Source: Acanthopleura granulata (Eukaryota > Mollusca > Polyplacophora > Chitonida > Chitonidae). Taken from it: DNA of 64,000 bases. The notes below the pieces were generated by a model that was not told the origin of the DNA, ran no database searches, and saw nothing but the letters and a program-made list of their open reading frames with translations. The translations under genes and the position numbers were made by a program. Of this stretch, positions 11,895-23,121 are shown one piece after another; position 1 is the first letter of the stretch; the number at the start of each line of letters is the position of its first letter. The stretch lies in the NCBI GenBank assembly GCA_016165875.1, contig JABBOT010000010.1, forward strand, positions 7,967,875-8,031,874, written 5' to 3'.

Positions 11895-12310
11895 TTTACG
11901 AAACACTTTTCCAGGTTTCTTGGTGGGGATCGATACACAGTTTCATTACGGTTTTGTCTATACTGCTGATTTGATGAAAATATCCCGAATTCACGAGCAG
12001 GAGGCCATCAATGGTAGGCTGGTATACACAGCTTTGTTATGTCATGCGTTTTTGTGGCGAATTTACGAAAACACTGGAAGAGTGGGCCAAAGGTTTCCTG
12101 GTGCCGATCGATAAATAGCTTCACTAAGGTTTACAAAATTAGTTTGGTGATAATTTCCAGAAATGATGAATGAGGGGTTATGAATTATACCCCGATAGAG
12201 GCATTATTTGGATTTTATATAAATTTTGGCGTATTTATTACGATAACATTGAAAGCCGGGGTCATGGATTTCTTTGTCCCGATCGATACACACTTTTGTT
12301 TTTATAATGA
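11895..12310 (+). repeat. Satellite array, ~176 bp unit, locus 2
   Basis: The phrase 'ggtttcytggtg...gatcgataMAca-yttcayta' recurs at about 11913, 12090 and 12265, a period near 176. It corresponds to the reverse complement of the array at 4990-5402, including the TTTGTGGCG-ATTTACG and GAAGAGTG-GCCAAAG blocks. At both loci the array abuts a SINE. Confidence 0.6.
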
Positions 12311-12428
12311 CCTCTTTATTTTAAGGCTGTCACAGATTCTTTTTTCCTGTTATTTGTCCGGTGAAGGACAAATTTAAAAAGGGAATAAGTGCTTTTCATG
12401 TATTAGTCCATTTAAAGGCGATTTCGAG

Positions 12429-12563
12429 GGTCCTTGTTCGGTTCTGTTTTGAGTCATAGTCTTCAATTTGCATATGTAGTGGCGCGCAGAGGGTTAGTGG
12501 TCGCTTACGTAAATGGTCGCTGTTAAAAGTCGCTGACTTCACTCCTGCTGTCAGATCGTGCCG
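12429..12563 (+). promoter_or_regulatory. Promoter-proximal element, copy B
   Basis: Same ~130-bp sequence as copy A upstream of TMEM223, here in the plus orientation, the direction of SNRNP48. It holds an octamer-like ATTTGCATAT (12467-12476) and GCTTACGTAAATGGTCGCTG. It lies about 1 kb upstream of the SNRNP48 coding start, which follows an untranslated-exon acceptor, so it could be near the transcription start. Confidence 0.5.
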
Positions 12564-12800
12564 GCTTTCATTCAAGTGTGCACGCCCTGTTGTGGTGAGT
12601 TTCGAAATCATCACCACATTAGGTTGGAGAGAAGTTAGCGCAACATCAGTTGGATACGATCTTGAATCTTTATTTTCTTTCGTATGGCACTTCTGCAAAG
12701 CGCCCAGCTGGACACGTGTGGTTTAGTAGATGAGTAAGCACAGATATGCTTAAATAATGTATTGTTTTATCCCCTGCCACTGGTGCGCGTTTAAGACGTG

Positions 12801-12939
12801 ATTTCCGGTAATCGCAACAACAAGAACAACATTTTAAGGTATGGCGACTACCAGAAATCACGCCTTCTTAGCGTTATTTTGCATTAGTTTGCGAGAGCAC
12901 CAACCCATGTCTCGCCCAAACAGCGTTGATCTCGCGAGA
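12801..12939 (+). promoter_or_regulatory. Probable SNRNP48 promoter: ETS-like site and TCTCGCGAGA element
   Basis: 12801-12808 is ATTTCCGG, an ETS-type (GABP/ELK-like) site. 12930-12939 is the exact palindrome TCTCGCGAGA, the BANP/KAISO-type motif known from CpG-rich housekeeping promoters. The surrounding 12.78-13.0 kb is richer in CpG than its neighbourhood. The SNRNP48 coding start at 13603 sits just after a splice acceptor, so a first exon must lie upstream. This cluster is the best candidate for its promoter; the exact first exon was not resolved. Confidence 0.5.
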
Positions 12940-13602
12940 CGGCTCCAAAGTTGGTCCGGCTTATTTTCACCAACCTGGAAGGCGAAATGAGACAACAGAA
13001 TGCATGTTTTAGCTGATCTAAGGAAGTTAGGCTGTTTGGTTGACTTCACTTAGACCATAGCAGCATTTATACCTGTGGAAAGACAAGCAAGAGTAACCTT
13101 GCATTTTACATTTCTTAAAATAATTCTTGACTGAGTATAATGACTCTGCTCCTGAAGTAACCTGTACATGTATGTACTATATGTAGAGGTATATGCGCTT
13201 CTAGTTGGTTAGTAGGCCTAGATAAGGTAGTTGGTGTCAGTAGGCTTTCTTTTATGTACCTCGGAATACCTGTAATGCTTGTAATTTGTCCAGGTGATCA
13301 GAATTACAAAAGAAGAAATTATGGTAATATTTTTCTTAGACATGTAAGACAGACCTAGCTAATACCTCCATGGTTTCAACAGTTTGATCACCTTCAGGGA
13401 TATGATGGACATGTAAACTAGGGATATTTACCTCCATGTTAATCCCTCTGTGGCACAGTGCTAGGTTGTGAACAAAGATTCACCAACATCTGTTATTATT
13501 CTCTACTAGTAAGTACATGTACTGCTGTGATTCTGTGTTTTTCATGGAAGTGCCGCGTGAATTTTAAACTTTCAAATGATTTTCTGTTACAGATACCCCC
13601 AA

Positions 13603-16600
13603 ATGGAAACTATTGCAGCCAGGTTAAAGGCGATTGAAGAGTTAAGGGCATTTTGTAAACATTGTGAAGAAATTACTGACAGTGTTTGTAAAGTGTTGTC
13701 ATGGGAAAAAGTAAAACTGAAGACTGAGGTAAGACATCTTCCACGGAACAAAATATTAATCTGACATTGATAAATAATATTTTTTTGTACCATAAACAAT
13801 AAAAAAGTAAAAATCATCAGGGTGAAAATTGTTTGTAATCACATGGTTTTGAATTTTCTGTGGAACAGCTATCTTTTCTGTCATCCTTCGCAACATTTTT
13901 ATACCAGCCATATTGGACAACTAAAGAAACAATTTCCACGTGATAAATAGTCGTTAATATCATGGTTTATGTGTTACAGGGTGATGACCTGGTAACCTGC
14001 CAGTATGACTCTGGCCATCGTGTCCCCAGAGACTCGCTGGTTAAGCATGAGGAGCGGTGCTATCTGAGAAACCAGAACCTGACTCAGGAGGATATAGTCA
14101 GTACCACATTAACTGTCCCCTGCCTTCAGATTGAATTGCAAAAGGTTTTCATATTCATCAATGGGGTTAATGTAATGTTTTTATTGGCCAATGGTGAATT
14201 TGGTGTATGTTCTAGTGTAAATTTTTTGCCGTTTGTTTCAGCACTGAACTTTACGAAGTACTCTATTTCACATAAAATATTTTGTGAAGTTTGCTTATAA
14301 TTTCATATCTGAAAAACTTGAGCATTTGCAAACGTAAGTTTTAAGGCCCTTACTGTATGTACATCTGAAAGTACGTTTTTACTGCCCAAACCTTAAGTGA
14401 AATAGAGTAAGTTTCTCTCTTGTATAAATGAGTTGGTTAAACTTATGGCTTTCTGTTGACAGGATGAGTTGGTGCCTAGCTCTCAGTTCTACTACTCAAA
14501 AGCAGATAACGTGTTCTCAACAGTCATAGGTGAGTCTGTCCAATTACCTTGTGTGTACTATTAAACCCCTCTCTTTGTTCTCATAACAAAGCAGTACACT
14601 GAGGTAATTGCAATACTTTATGCTTTATTCCACGCATATGGAGCACTAGAATCAGAAATGCTAATTCTTGGTGCTTTATGTACAAAAGTAGATGTAGAAA
14701 ATTAGAACAACATACATGTATGTTAGTAGTAATGATGATTCTCTTGTGCATCTCTTGCAGATAAGGAAACACAAAATTCCATACTGCAGCAGGTTAGCCC
14801 TGGCTTAACTACAGGTATGGGGCATTATTCTACATGCATTTTATTAGATTATTTTATTTTGCAAAGAAGTGGTTGTGAACAAAGCAGAAAGAAGGGTAAA
14901 GAAACGGCATATGAAAGAAAAACATTTCAGAACATTCTTAACCACCAAAGAATAATAGCTTGTCCTTTAATTATGAACATGATACTGAATGCACATTTGA
15001 TGTTATATTTAAAGTCTACTGAGGTAAGAAGAATTTAAAGCTAATCATTTTATACTTGTTGTATAAATTATGATCTTTACAGTCAAGGAGGCCCCGATCA
15101 CACCACAGCAGGCTACTTTGGAACTGACGCCAGCAGAGAGAGCAGCTGTTCATCAACATGTTATCAAAGCTGCAAAAGAGGCTGGAAAATCTGTCTCGGA
15201 ACTTTCGGATGCTCTTCTGTTTGCAGACTTAACGAAAAAGGAAAGTATGTACACATGTGAATATAACACATCTTTTCAAGTTCGTGTGCATTGCATCTAA
15301 ACAATTCAGATCAGATTACTGTGAAGAAAAAAAAGGGAGGAGATTTAGCACCAAACTATTTATTGTTCTGTGCTGTAGTGTAAGCAAAAACAGCTTTACT
15401 TTGGATGAAGTCTGATGTCCTATTTACATATATCCCCAGCTTCTCTGATTGATCTCCAAAAGTTGGTGTTAAAGGACTATTAAACTGTTCATCTTTATCC
15501 CCAAAAAGAACAAATGGAAGAGAACCACCACCCTCTCTATTTTTCATTTGAGGGTGGGGGATGGGGAAGTCTTGAATAATTATGCTGTCTTTTTTTGTAC
15601 TTTGATTCCTAGGACCACATTATGGCTGTGATGCTGCAGTTTCTCTGGATTAGGATTTAATGACTAATTTCTCATTATGCCCTTTGTCCCATCAAAACTT
15701 TATCATGTCACCTTCCATATTCTCATTTGTGCACAGGCTTAATACATCCAGAGTTTGCTATGACAGCTACAAGTGTATCATCAAAGGTGTTCACTATTGA
15801 AAAGGATTAAATCACTGGATTTACTTACTTATTTTATTTATTTGATTAGTGTTTTATGCTGTACTCAAGAATATTTCACTTATACAGTGACATCCAGCAT
15901 TATGGTGGGAGGAAACCAGGCCACTGGATTTACCAATTGGCATGTATACGTATTTATGTTTATGTAGTTGGAACACATATTAAAGAAGGGTGTATAAAAG
16001 TAATAAAGTACTCTACAGCTTATAAAGGGGTAACTACCACAAAGTTCTGACATCAGTGTCCTCATTCATTAGGCTTTCATATCGAAAGACAAGTTTAAAA
16101 TGGATTCCATGTTTTCCTGAGCAATTCGATTTTGCATAATCTGAAAATCTGGTGGTTATATATGCCTCATGAAACCTTCTCTCAGAAACCACAGAATGAC
16201 ACCAAAGGGGTGGTGAAAATATTTTGACCTCATTTAAATTCTGTGCTACCCATAATGCTGCATTTACCCCGACTAACTTACTGTAAGAGAAAACATGTAC
16301 CTGGTGTAGAATGAAGCATTGATATTACAGCTTAGAGTTTATGTCAGAAAAGTTTGCTAACTGTCAAGCACACTGTAATTCAGGAAACTATCACATAATA
16401 ATGATCAATTAATTCAAGGAATGAATGAGTCACTTGAAGTTTTCCTTTGTTTTGGGAATGGCGATAGCACCCAAAACCCCACCCCACTCAGATTCACACA
16501 CACCCCGCACACCCCAAAGTACATGTTCAGGTGAGTCAAAAGTGAGAGTTAAATTAGTGGAATGTCAATTGAATAGAATGATGATATAATGTGAGTTTTG

Positions 16601-18482
16601 TGTTGCAGACAACAGGGAAAATGAACCCAAATCTAAAGCTGAGGCCCTCGCTTTACAGCGTGACCTGAAACGGAGACGACAGACGTATCGCGCCAAGAAT
16701 GTACACATCACCAAAAAGTCATACACAGAGGTGAGGAGGTTGTCTGGTGACTTATTATCACTGCTTAATTCACAGTTCATTTTCTGTTTCTCTCTTTAGA
16801 TGACTCCTGTTTAGCACAGGTAGCGTTCACCGAGCTGTCCTGAGCAAACGGATGATAAAGTTACCTGTCTGACATGCAATTACTGGTGGTGAATTGGCCC
16901 TACCAACTGTGCCACACTAGGACTAATCATGTATACAGCTGCACACCGCTCCTGGTGGTTGACCCCCAGTTCTCTCTTTGGCTGTCAAACTTTTGGCAAG
17001 GTGTAGCGGCCCTATATGCTTTGATCGAGAGTGGTAATCTTGATCAAAGTGTACAACACAAATGCATGTCCTGAAATTGGCAATTGGTTATGCCTTTTGG
17101 TTGATTGGGTAATAATTCCTACCCTTTGTGATCACTGCTGCCTGACATAAGGCACTAGTATGCTGTTGAACAGCTATAACTGACCAGTCCTGGTAACCTC
17201 AACAAAATGCAAAGTGTCCAAAAAGGTGACTTCAACTGGATAAGTACCATTTTAAGGTCTCTCATGGGAGGTGAATTATCCGAGAACATAGTCACCATAG
17301 CTGTCCATTTGCTTTGTATGAGCGACGTTATTCTGTTGAGCAGGTGATCCGTGAAGTGATTGAGAACCAGACAGAGATGCTGAGGCAAACTGCCCAGGCC
17401 ACAGACACCCCGTCTGAATCTCTATGTGAGGAAGAACCATCAAACTCTCCCATAAAAAAACATTCCAGCTCAAGGTCACGGAGGAGGTCAAGGTCACGCA
17501 AGAGATCTAGGTCAAGGTCACGGAGGAGATCTAGGTCAAGGTCCCAGAGAAGGTCACGCTCACGAGAGAGATTCACATCTAGGTCAAAGTCACAACAAAG
17601 ATCAAGGTCCTCCTCGAAGTCAAGGAGGTCTGCTGTTAAATCAGGGTAAGAATGTGCTGCTGTGTTGTTTGAGAAGGCCTAATCTTGGCAAGGAAATAAT
17701 CCAGGACAGGGTATCTACCACTCTTGATCCTACGTGTATGTTCAGTCAGACTTCTCTGTCCGTGCCAGCAGCTGTACCTTGTAAAACAAAAATCATCTGG
17801 TCGTATGTCTCAGATGATTAAACATATCAATTTTTCTGCAGCTTCAGTCAGTACAACTGCTTGTGCTGAAAGAGTTAGGTGGGCAGAGGGCGGTTAAGTA
17901 AACACAACATTGTACTATCTCAGTTGATCAACAGCTAGGGTGCAGAGGCAGCAAGAAGACAGTTGTCACAGTGTTTGAAGAGTGCAGATGTTCGGCGATT
18001 GCTTACAGATTTGCTATTTGATTGTACATTTATGTAAAATATGTTAATTTGAGGAATATTTGTACATACTTATCATCATGCAAGTGTATTTGCAGGATGG
18101 CTGTTAGCTGCCAAAGCGTACATGGATTGCAAAGACTATTCTTTTAAGACTTTTATCAGTGTCATCACACAAGACATAGATGTGTTGTGATTAATGCAGT
18201 CAAACTGTAAGGCTGAAAATGTTTGTTTAAATGGAGTGGCTTGGATATTCACAGTTCAGTCAAATTAGCCGGGTCGGACTCTAATCTGGTAAATTTAAAC
18301 ACGCGAGGGTAGTGTGAAGCCAAATGTTTAAGTAAGATTTAATCCTCTGTGGGGTTTCATATTTGGTCATCTTTTTTATTTTTAGCCCGGCAGACAGAGG
18401 GACATACAATAGCCCAGAGAGAGAGACAGGGTCTCATCATCATAAGAAGAAGCACAAAAAACACAAATCTCACAAATCCTAA
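13603..18482 (+). CDS. SNRNP48: SNRNP48, U11/U12 snRNP 48 kDa protein (minor spliceosome)
   Basis: Eight coding exons stay in frame through GT-AG junctions: 13603-13728, 13980-14096, 14463-14529, 14761-14814, 15083-15244, 16609-16730, 17344-17645 and 18386-18482. The product is 348 aa (human 339). The protein binds the 5' splice site of U12-type introns in the U11/U12 di-snRNP. Visible features: a CHHC zinc finger at Cys49, His55, His65 and Cys69; the conserved block KRRRQTYRAKNVHITKKSYT at about 196-215; an Arg-Ser domain (~250-310) with many RSRS runs, stronger than in human; and a His-Lys-rich tail. An acceptor at 13592 only 10 nt before the ATG implies a 5' untranslated exon, or possibly a few more coding residues. 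The exon 2 donor is GTCAGT, weaker than the rest, but phase supports it. Confidence 0.95.
15826..15922 (-). mobile_element. SINE 3' fragment in SNRNP48 intron 5
   Basis: A ttattttatttatttgatta tail is followed by the reversed body with gtactcaagaatatttcact and tatggtgggaggaaaccagg. The copy is cut off after about 95 bases. Confidence 0.8.
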
Positions 18483-18816
18483 TGTGTCAAGATATGTACC
18501 AGTGAAGTATGGAGATGTCTTTGTTTGAAATTTGACTGAAATTATAAATAACAATTCACTTGCTTTCCTATCTCTGTGTCAATACATTTCTCAGATGTAA
18601 ATGGAAATCACTGGAGCAAGATAGCAGCACTTACCAGTGTGTAACAATCTCTGTCCGTTTTGTGGGTGGAGTGCTTGCAGACTTAAAGCTGCAAACAAAA
18701 CAGCCAGAGCTGGATATAAACACAGACCTGATAGTCTTAGTGGGCCAGCTTTTTATTTGAATGCTATGTTAGTAATATATAGGTGTCATATTATTTCTTG
18801 GATGGGAGCATGAAAA

Positions 18817-18966
18817 TGTCATTTCACAAAACAAAGAAATTCACACAGAACTCAAACAGATGATTTGTAAGAAAAGATACAAGAAACTGACTGTCATTTC
18901 ACAAAACAAAGAAATTCACACAGAACTCAAACAGATGATTTGTAAGAAAAGATACAAGAAACTGAC
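18817..18966. repeat. Perfect 75-bp tandem duplication
   Basis: Two copies, 18817-18891 and 18892-18966, appear identical by eye (TGTCATTTCACAAAACAAAG ... AAGAAACTGAC). They lie about 330 bp beyond the SNRNP48 stop codon, probably in its 3' UTR or just after. Complete identity means a very recent event, or an assembly artefact. Confidence 0.9.
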
Positions 18967-19555
18967 AGTAAAAGTCTTGTAGCAGTGGACTCTAAAGGTT
19001 TCCTAATCCTGGCCAGGCAAAGCGAGATGTCAAGGAGTACCTTACATCAGCTAGAGAGCCCTAATGATGCATAACAAGAAAAATACAAACAATAGGAATC
19101 GTGTTACAGTGACGTTTATTAAATTGAAGAAATATATTATTCAATTCATTATGCTAACTTCAACAAAGCTAAACTTCTTTTTCAACAAAGCTAAACTTCT
19201 TTCGGTAAAGTCAACATTATATATAATCTCATTCACACAAACATTCCTGTACAGTGACCGAGCACTCAGAGACAACAACAACTTCAGCATGTCAAGCTGC
19301 TATAACATACAACAAATCTGCTCAACACCTTTCACATACCTCATAAATAAGACAAAACTCAGACGTTAGATATTAAAAATATCAAACAATTTCCTTATAA
19401 AATATCAAATTTTCAATATCTTTAAAAACAAAGTCATTCATTCACATTCAGCATGACTTGGCGGAAGTAGATGAAACAGTTACTTGCCCATCCAAAATAA
19501 TAAACTGGAATGGGAAAAAGATGCAAGAGAGAGAACATTAGGGCACATATTGCTC

Positions 19556-20112
19556 TTTACACACAAGCATCACAGGTGTTTGTGTTACAGAATGACGACA
19601 CCCTCTAATGCGTGGTATTACACACAGGCGTCACAGGTGTTTGTGTTACAGAATGACGACACCCTCTAATGCCTGGTATTACACACAGGCATCACAGGTG
19701 TTTGTGTTACAGAATGACGACACCCTCTAATGCGTGGTATTACACACAGGCATCACAGGTGTTTGTGTTACAGAATGACGACACCCCCTAATGCCTGGTA
19801 TTACACACAGGCATCACAGGTGTTTGCATTACAGAATGACGACACCCTCTAATGCACGGTATTACACACAGGCATCACAGGTGTTTGTGTTACAGAATGA
19901 CGACACCCTCTAATACGTGGTATTACACACAGGCATCACAGGTGTTTGTGTTACAGAATGACGACATCCCCTAATGCGTGGTATTACACACAGGCATCAC
20001 AGGTGTTTTTGTTACAGAATGACAACACCCTATAATGCACGGTATTACACACAGGCATCACAGGTGTTTGTGTTACAGAATGACGACACCCTCTAATGCC
20101 TGGTATTACACA
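19556..20112. repeat. 61-bp minisatellite, about 9 copies
   Basis: Units run from TATTACACACAGGCATCACA through GTGTTACAGAATGACGACAC and CCTCTAATGC to the next TATTACACACAGG. Starts are at 19616, 19677, 19738 and onwards every ~61 bases. Copies differ by a few bases, mainly in the 'aatgc(gt/ct/ac)gg' variable position. Confidence 0.92.
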
Positions 20113-20220
20113 TGAGTATTACTACCGCATACTGCTTTTGTGAATGACCAAGAGCTTGGATGATGTTCACATGATAACTGAAAACCTTTTATTAAATTCT
20201 ACATGGACAGGAGGCTTTTT

Positions 20221-20632
20221 TGTTGGCTTCATACTGCCAATATAGCCGACGTTTGCTTCATACTGCCATTATAGCCGATGTTTGCTTCATACTGCCAATA
20301 TAGCCGACGTTTGCTTCATACTGCCATTATAGCCGACGTTGGCTTCATACTGCCATTATAGCCGACGTTGGCTTCACACTGCCATTATACCCGACGTTGG
20401 CTTCATACTGTCATAACAACGGGTGTTGGTTTTATACTGTTATAACAACGGGTGTTGGTTTTATACTGTCATAACACTGGGTGTTGGTTTTATACTGTCA
20501 TAACACTGGGTGTTGGTTTTATACTGTCATAACAACGGGTGTTGGTTTTATACTGTCATAACACCTGGTGTTGGTTTTATACTGTCATAACAACGGGTGT
20601 TGGTTTTATACTAACATTACTCCTGTTTGCGC
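20221..20632. repeat. 29-bp minisatellite with two subfamilies
   Basis: The first half (20221-20405) repeats GCTTCATACTGCCATTATAG followed by CCGACGTTG. The second half (20405-20632) repeats GTTTTATACTGTCATAACAA followed by CGGGTGTTG. Both have a 29-bp period and aligned positions, so one array has diverged into two blocks with a sharp boundary near 20405. Confidence 0.9.
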
Positions 20633-20715
20633 ATACCGACACACCTGGCTTATAATAAGCTTTGACGTTGACACTTGGTACTAGCTAGCATGACAGTAAT
20701 GACCACAGTGCTCAC

Positions 20716-20906
20716 TGATATAATGGTAACTTGGTGGCATACACCTGTTGCCAGCACCATCATGATATAATGGTAACTTGGTGGCATATACCTGTTGCCA
20801 TTACCATCATGGTATAATGGTAACTTGGTGGCATATACCTGTTGCCAGCACCATCGTGATATAATGGTAACTTGGTGGCATATACCTGTTGCCAGCACCA
20901 TCATGA
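20716..20906. repeat. 47-bp minisatellite, 4 copies
   Basis: Units contain ATATAATGGTAACTTGGTGG, then CATATACCTGTTGCCAGCAC and CATCAT. They begin at about 20717, 20765, 20812 and 20859. The reverse-strand 101-codon open frame over this array is a product of the repeat and is not a gene. Confidence 0.9.
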
Positions 20907-22509
20907 TAGCAGTCAGCCATGCTTCCGCTGTCCTTAACACTGCACTACTGTTCAAACTAGAATAAAATATTAGAGATTATGCCTATATAATGTTGGCATG
21001 TTCAATTGAACTCCAAAATGTCTGAATAACATACAAGTATCTATTAGTCTGCAAGCCTGTGGCCTGACTCACAAATTACATTCGAGACTTGATCTGTCAA
21101 CCCTTCTCCCAAATTCACCTACACCTACACATGGTAACCTGAAGCACATAACAAGCCAGATGTATACATGTAAATAGCAGGACATTAACATTCCATGAGC
21201 TGCTCACGTTTACTTTGATCAAGTTCCACCTCACCTGAATAAATCTGCTGTTTTACAGTTTATAAATGTATCCACATGCTTGTGACACTAATGACATTTA
21301 ACAAGGAAATAACATACTAATGCCAATATAAAACATGACTGAAAATTCATCATTCAAATATGGAGTCAAATTGGGTTTAAAAGGCATCCCTTTTCCAGCA
21401 AATGGTAGCGTTCCAGTGATGTCCAACCAATAACTCATACAACCATTCTCATTTAATTTTTGATAAAATGTGAAGAGAGTATGAAAGTGTACCTACATAT
21501 AAAATAAAGGGGAAGAAGAATAAAAGGGGGGGTGGGGGTGGAGAGCGGGAGAGACAAGATTGTAACGGGTTCTCGCGTGCAGGCAAGATAAGGTACATGC
21601 ACACTGCCAAGTTAGTCAATCACAGTCTTAACAGGTTCTTCCTATGAGAAGTAGCCCCAAATCTAAGAGTTTCCAGTCCTGCTGGTGCCACACAAATGAT
21701 GTATCCAGCCCATCACATCGAAAAATAATACAACATAATCTAACATTGCTACATGTACTTTTGGATTCAAGCACCAATACTGAATGACCTGATTATAACC
21801 ATGTGGAAACCATCATGAAAATGAATTGCACACCTCAAATGCACGAAGTTTTATTACATAGATATATACACTCCAAATGGAATAAGACGAGTCTTTTACA
21901 TATTCATTCTAATTACATGTCCCATAACGAATATTTGTATTCTAATAGACATACCATATATAGCGGTAACTATGCGTTCTGTCAAACCCACACAAATACT
22001 CCAACATTTCAATTCGATCCATTTGAACCTTCCCACAGAGAACAGCAGGTCATTAGGATGTACACACAGGTCCATGTATAAAAGTTGTAACTTGATTCAG
22101 AATTTTACAGACACCACAACTTGTCTGAGCAAGTTAACATTTCAGCTACTTTCAAATTAAAACCTACATAATATACATTTGTGGGTACATTTTGTGTATG
22201 TATATTGTAAAATCAGTATTCTAAAACAAAATACAGGCAAATTACAGTTAAGGTGCAGAGGTATTTGTCAATACCGTCTGGTGAAACCTCAACACAGCCT
22301 TTGGTGGGTGGAGAGAGGAGATATCACCTTTCTGTTTTTGCACAATATTTAACACTTAAACAAATCAGTACCGCACTGCTAAGGCAAATGTTTTCAGTAC
22401 TCTGTCATTATAAACGCTTAACCAATAAATGTTACACAATTACCTCCCTTTCTGCATGCTTGAAAACTACCATCATGGTACGTATAGCTACACATGTATG
22501 ATTACCGGG

Positions 22510-22753
22510 TGATGTGATGACCGCGTACATTCTCTGACTCGCGTTGATGTGATGACCCCGTACATTCTCTGACTCACGTTGATGTGATGACCCCGTACGT
22601 TCTCTGACTCACGTTGATGTGATGACCCCGTACATTCTCTGACTCACGTTGATGTGATGACCCCGTACATTCTCTGACTCACATTGATGTGATGACCCAG
22701 TACATTCTCTGACTCACACTGATGTGATGACCCTGTACATTCTCTGACTCACA
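22510..22753. repeat. 35-bp minisatellite, 7 copies
   Basis: Tandem units of GATGTGATGACCCCGTACAT followed by TCTCTGACTCACGTT, with single-base variants (CCAG, CCTG; ACATT, ACACT). The array lies about 370 bp beyond the LYST stop codon in the gene's direction, so it may be within the LYST 3' UTR. Confidence 0.9.
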
Positions 22754-23121
22754 TACTACAGTAACACTTCCATATAAACACATGTAATGTAAGGATACTT
22801 ATACACTTAGGATAAAACTTTGATTATAATACTTCTATGCTGGCTAACACATAATTTAGTCTTACTACTTACAATACAGTCAAAACTTTATCAAGAATCA
22901 AAGTCATCTGTTTCCATGCAACACAGAAAATGGCAAAAGTATACTTAACATCAGTATCAAACATACTTGTAAAGTAGCATGAGCACATCACGCACAACTG
23001 TGGTGGGGCATTGTACACTTCAACATTAAGACATGATAAAACACTGCTTTAAACAGAAATAGCAAAATCTCACCATGCTGAGTATGTCTAGTAACCACCA
23101 CTAAGCATAACTTGTGAAAAT

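Larger units (their letters stand above)
18483..23121. other. Convergent intergenic region between SNRNP48 and LYST
   Basis: The two genes converge here. Over a third of the interval is minisatellite (entries at 18817, 19556, 20221, 20716 and 22510). Between the arrays (about 18967-19550, 20910-22505 and 22755-23120) the sequence is AT-rich without supported coding frames. ATTAAA-type hexamers near 19110 and 19373 are possible SNRNP48 poly(A) signals. I found no AATAAA on the minus strand close behind the LYST stop codon. Confidence 0.5.

Noticed and set aside
17328..17576. Minus-strand Leu/Asp-rich frame
   Set aside because: Antisense shadow of the SNRNP48 Arg-Ser exon.
19556..22753. CRISPR-like regular repeats
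   Set aside because: Units are directly tandem with no unique spacers, and the window is eukaryotic.
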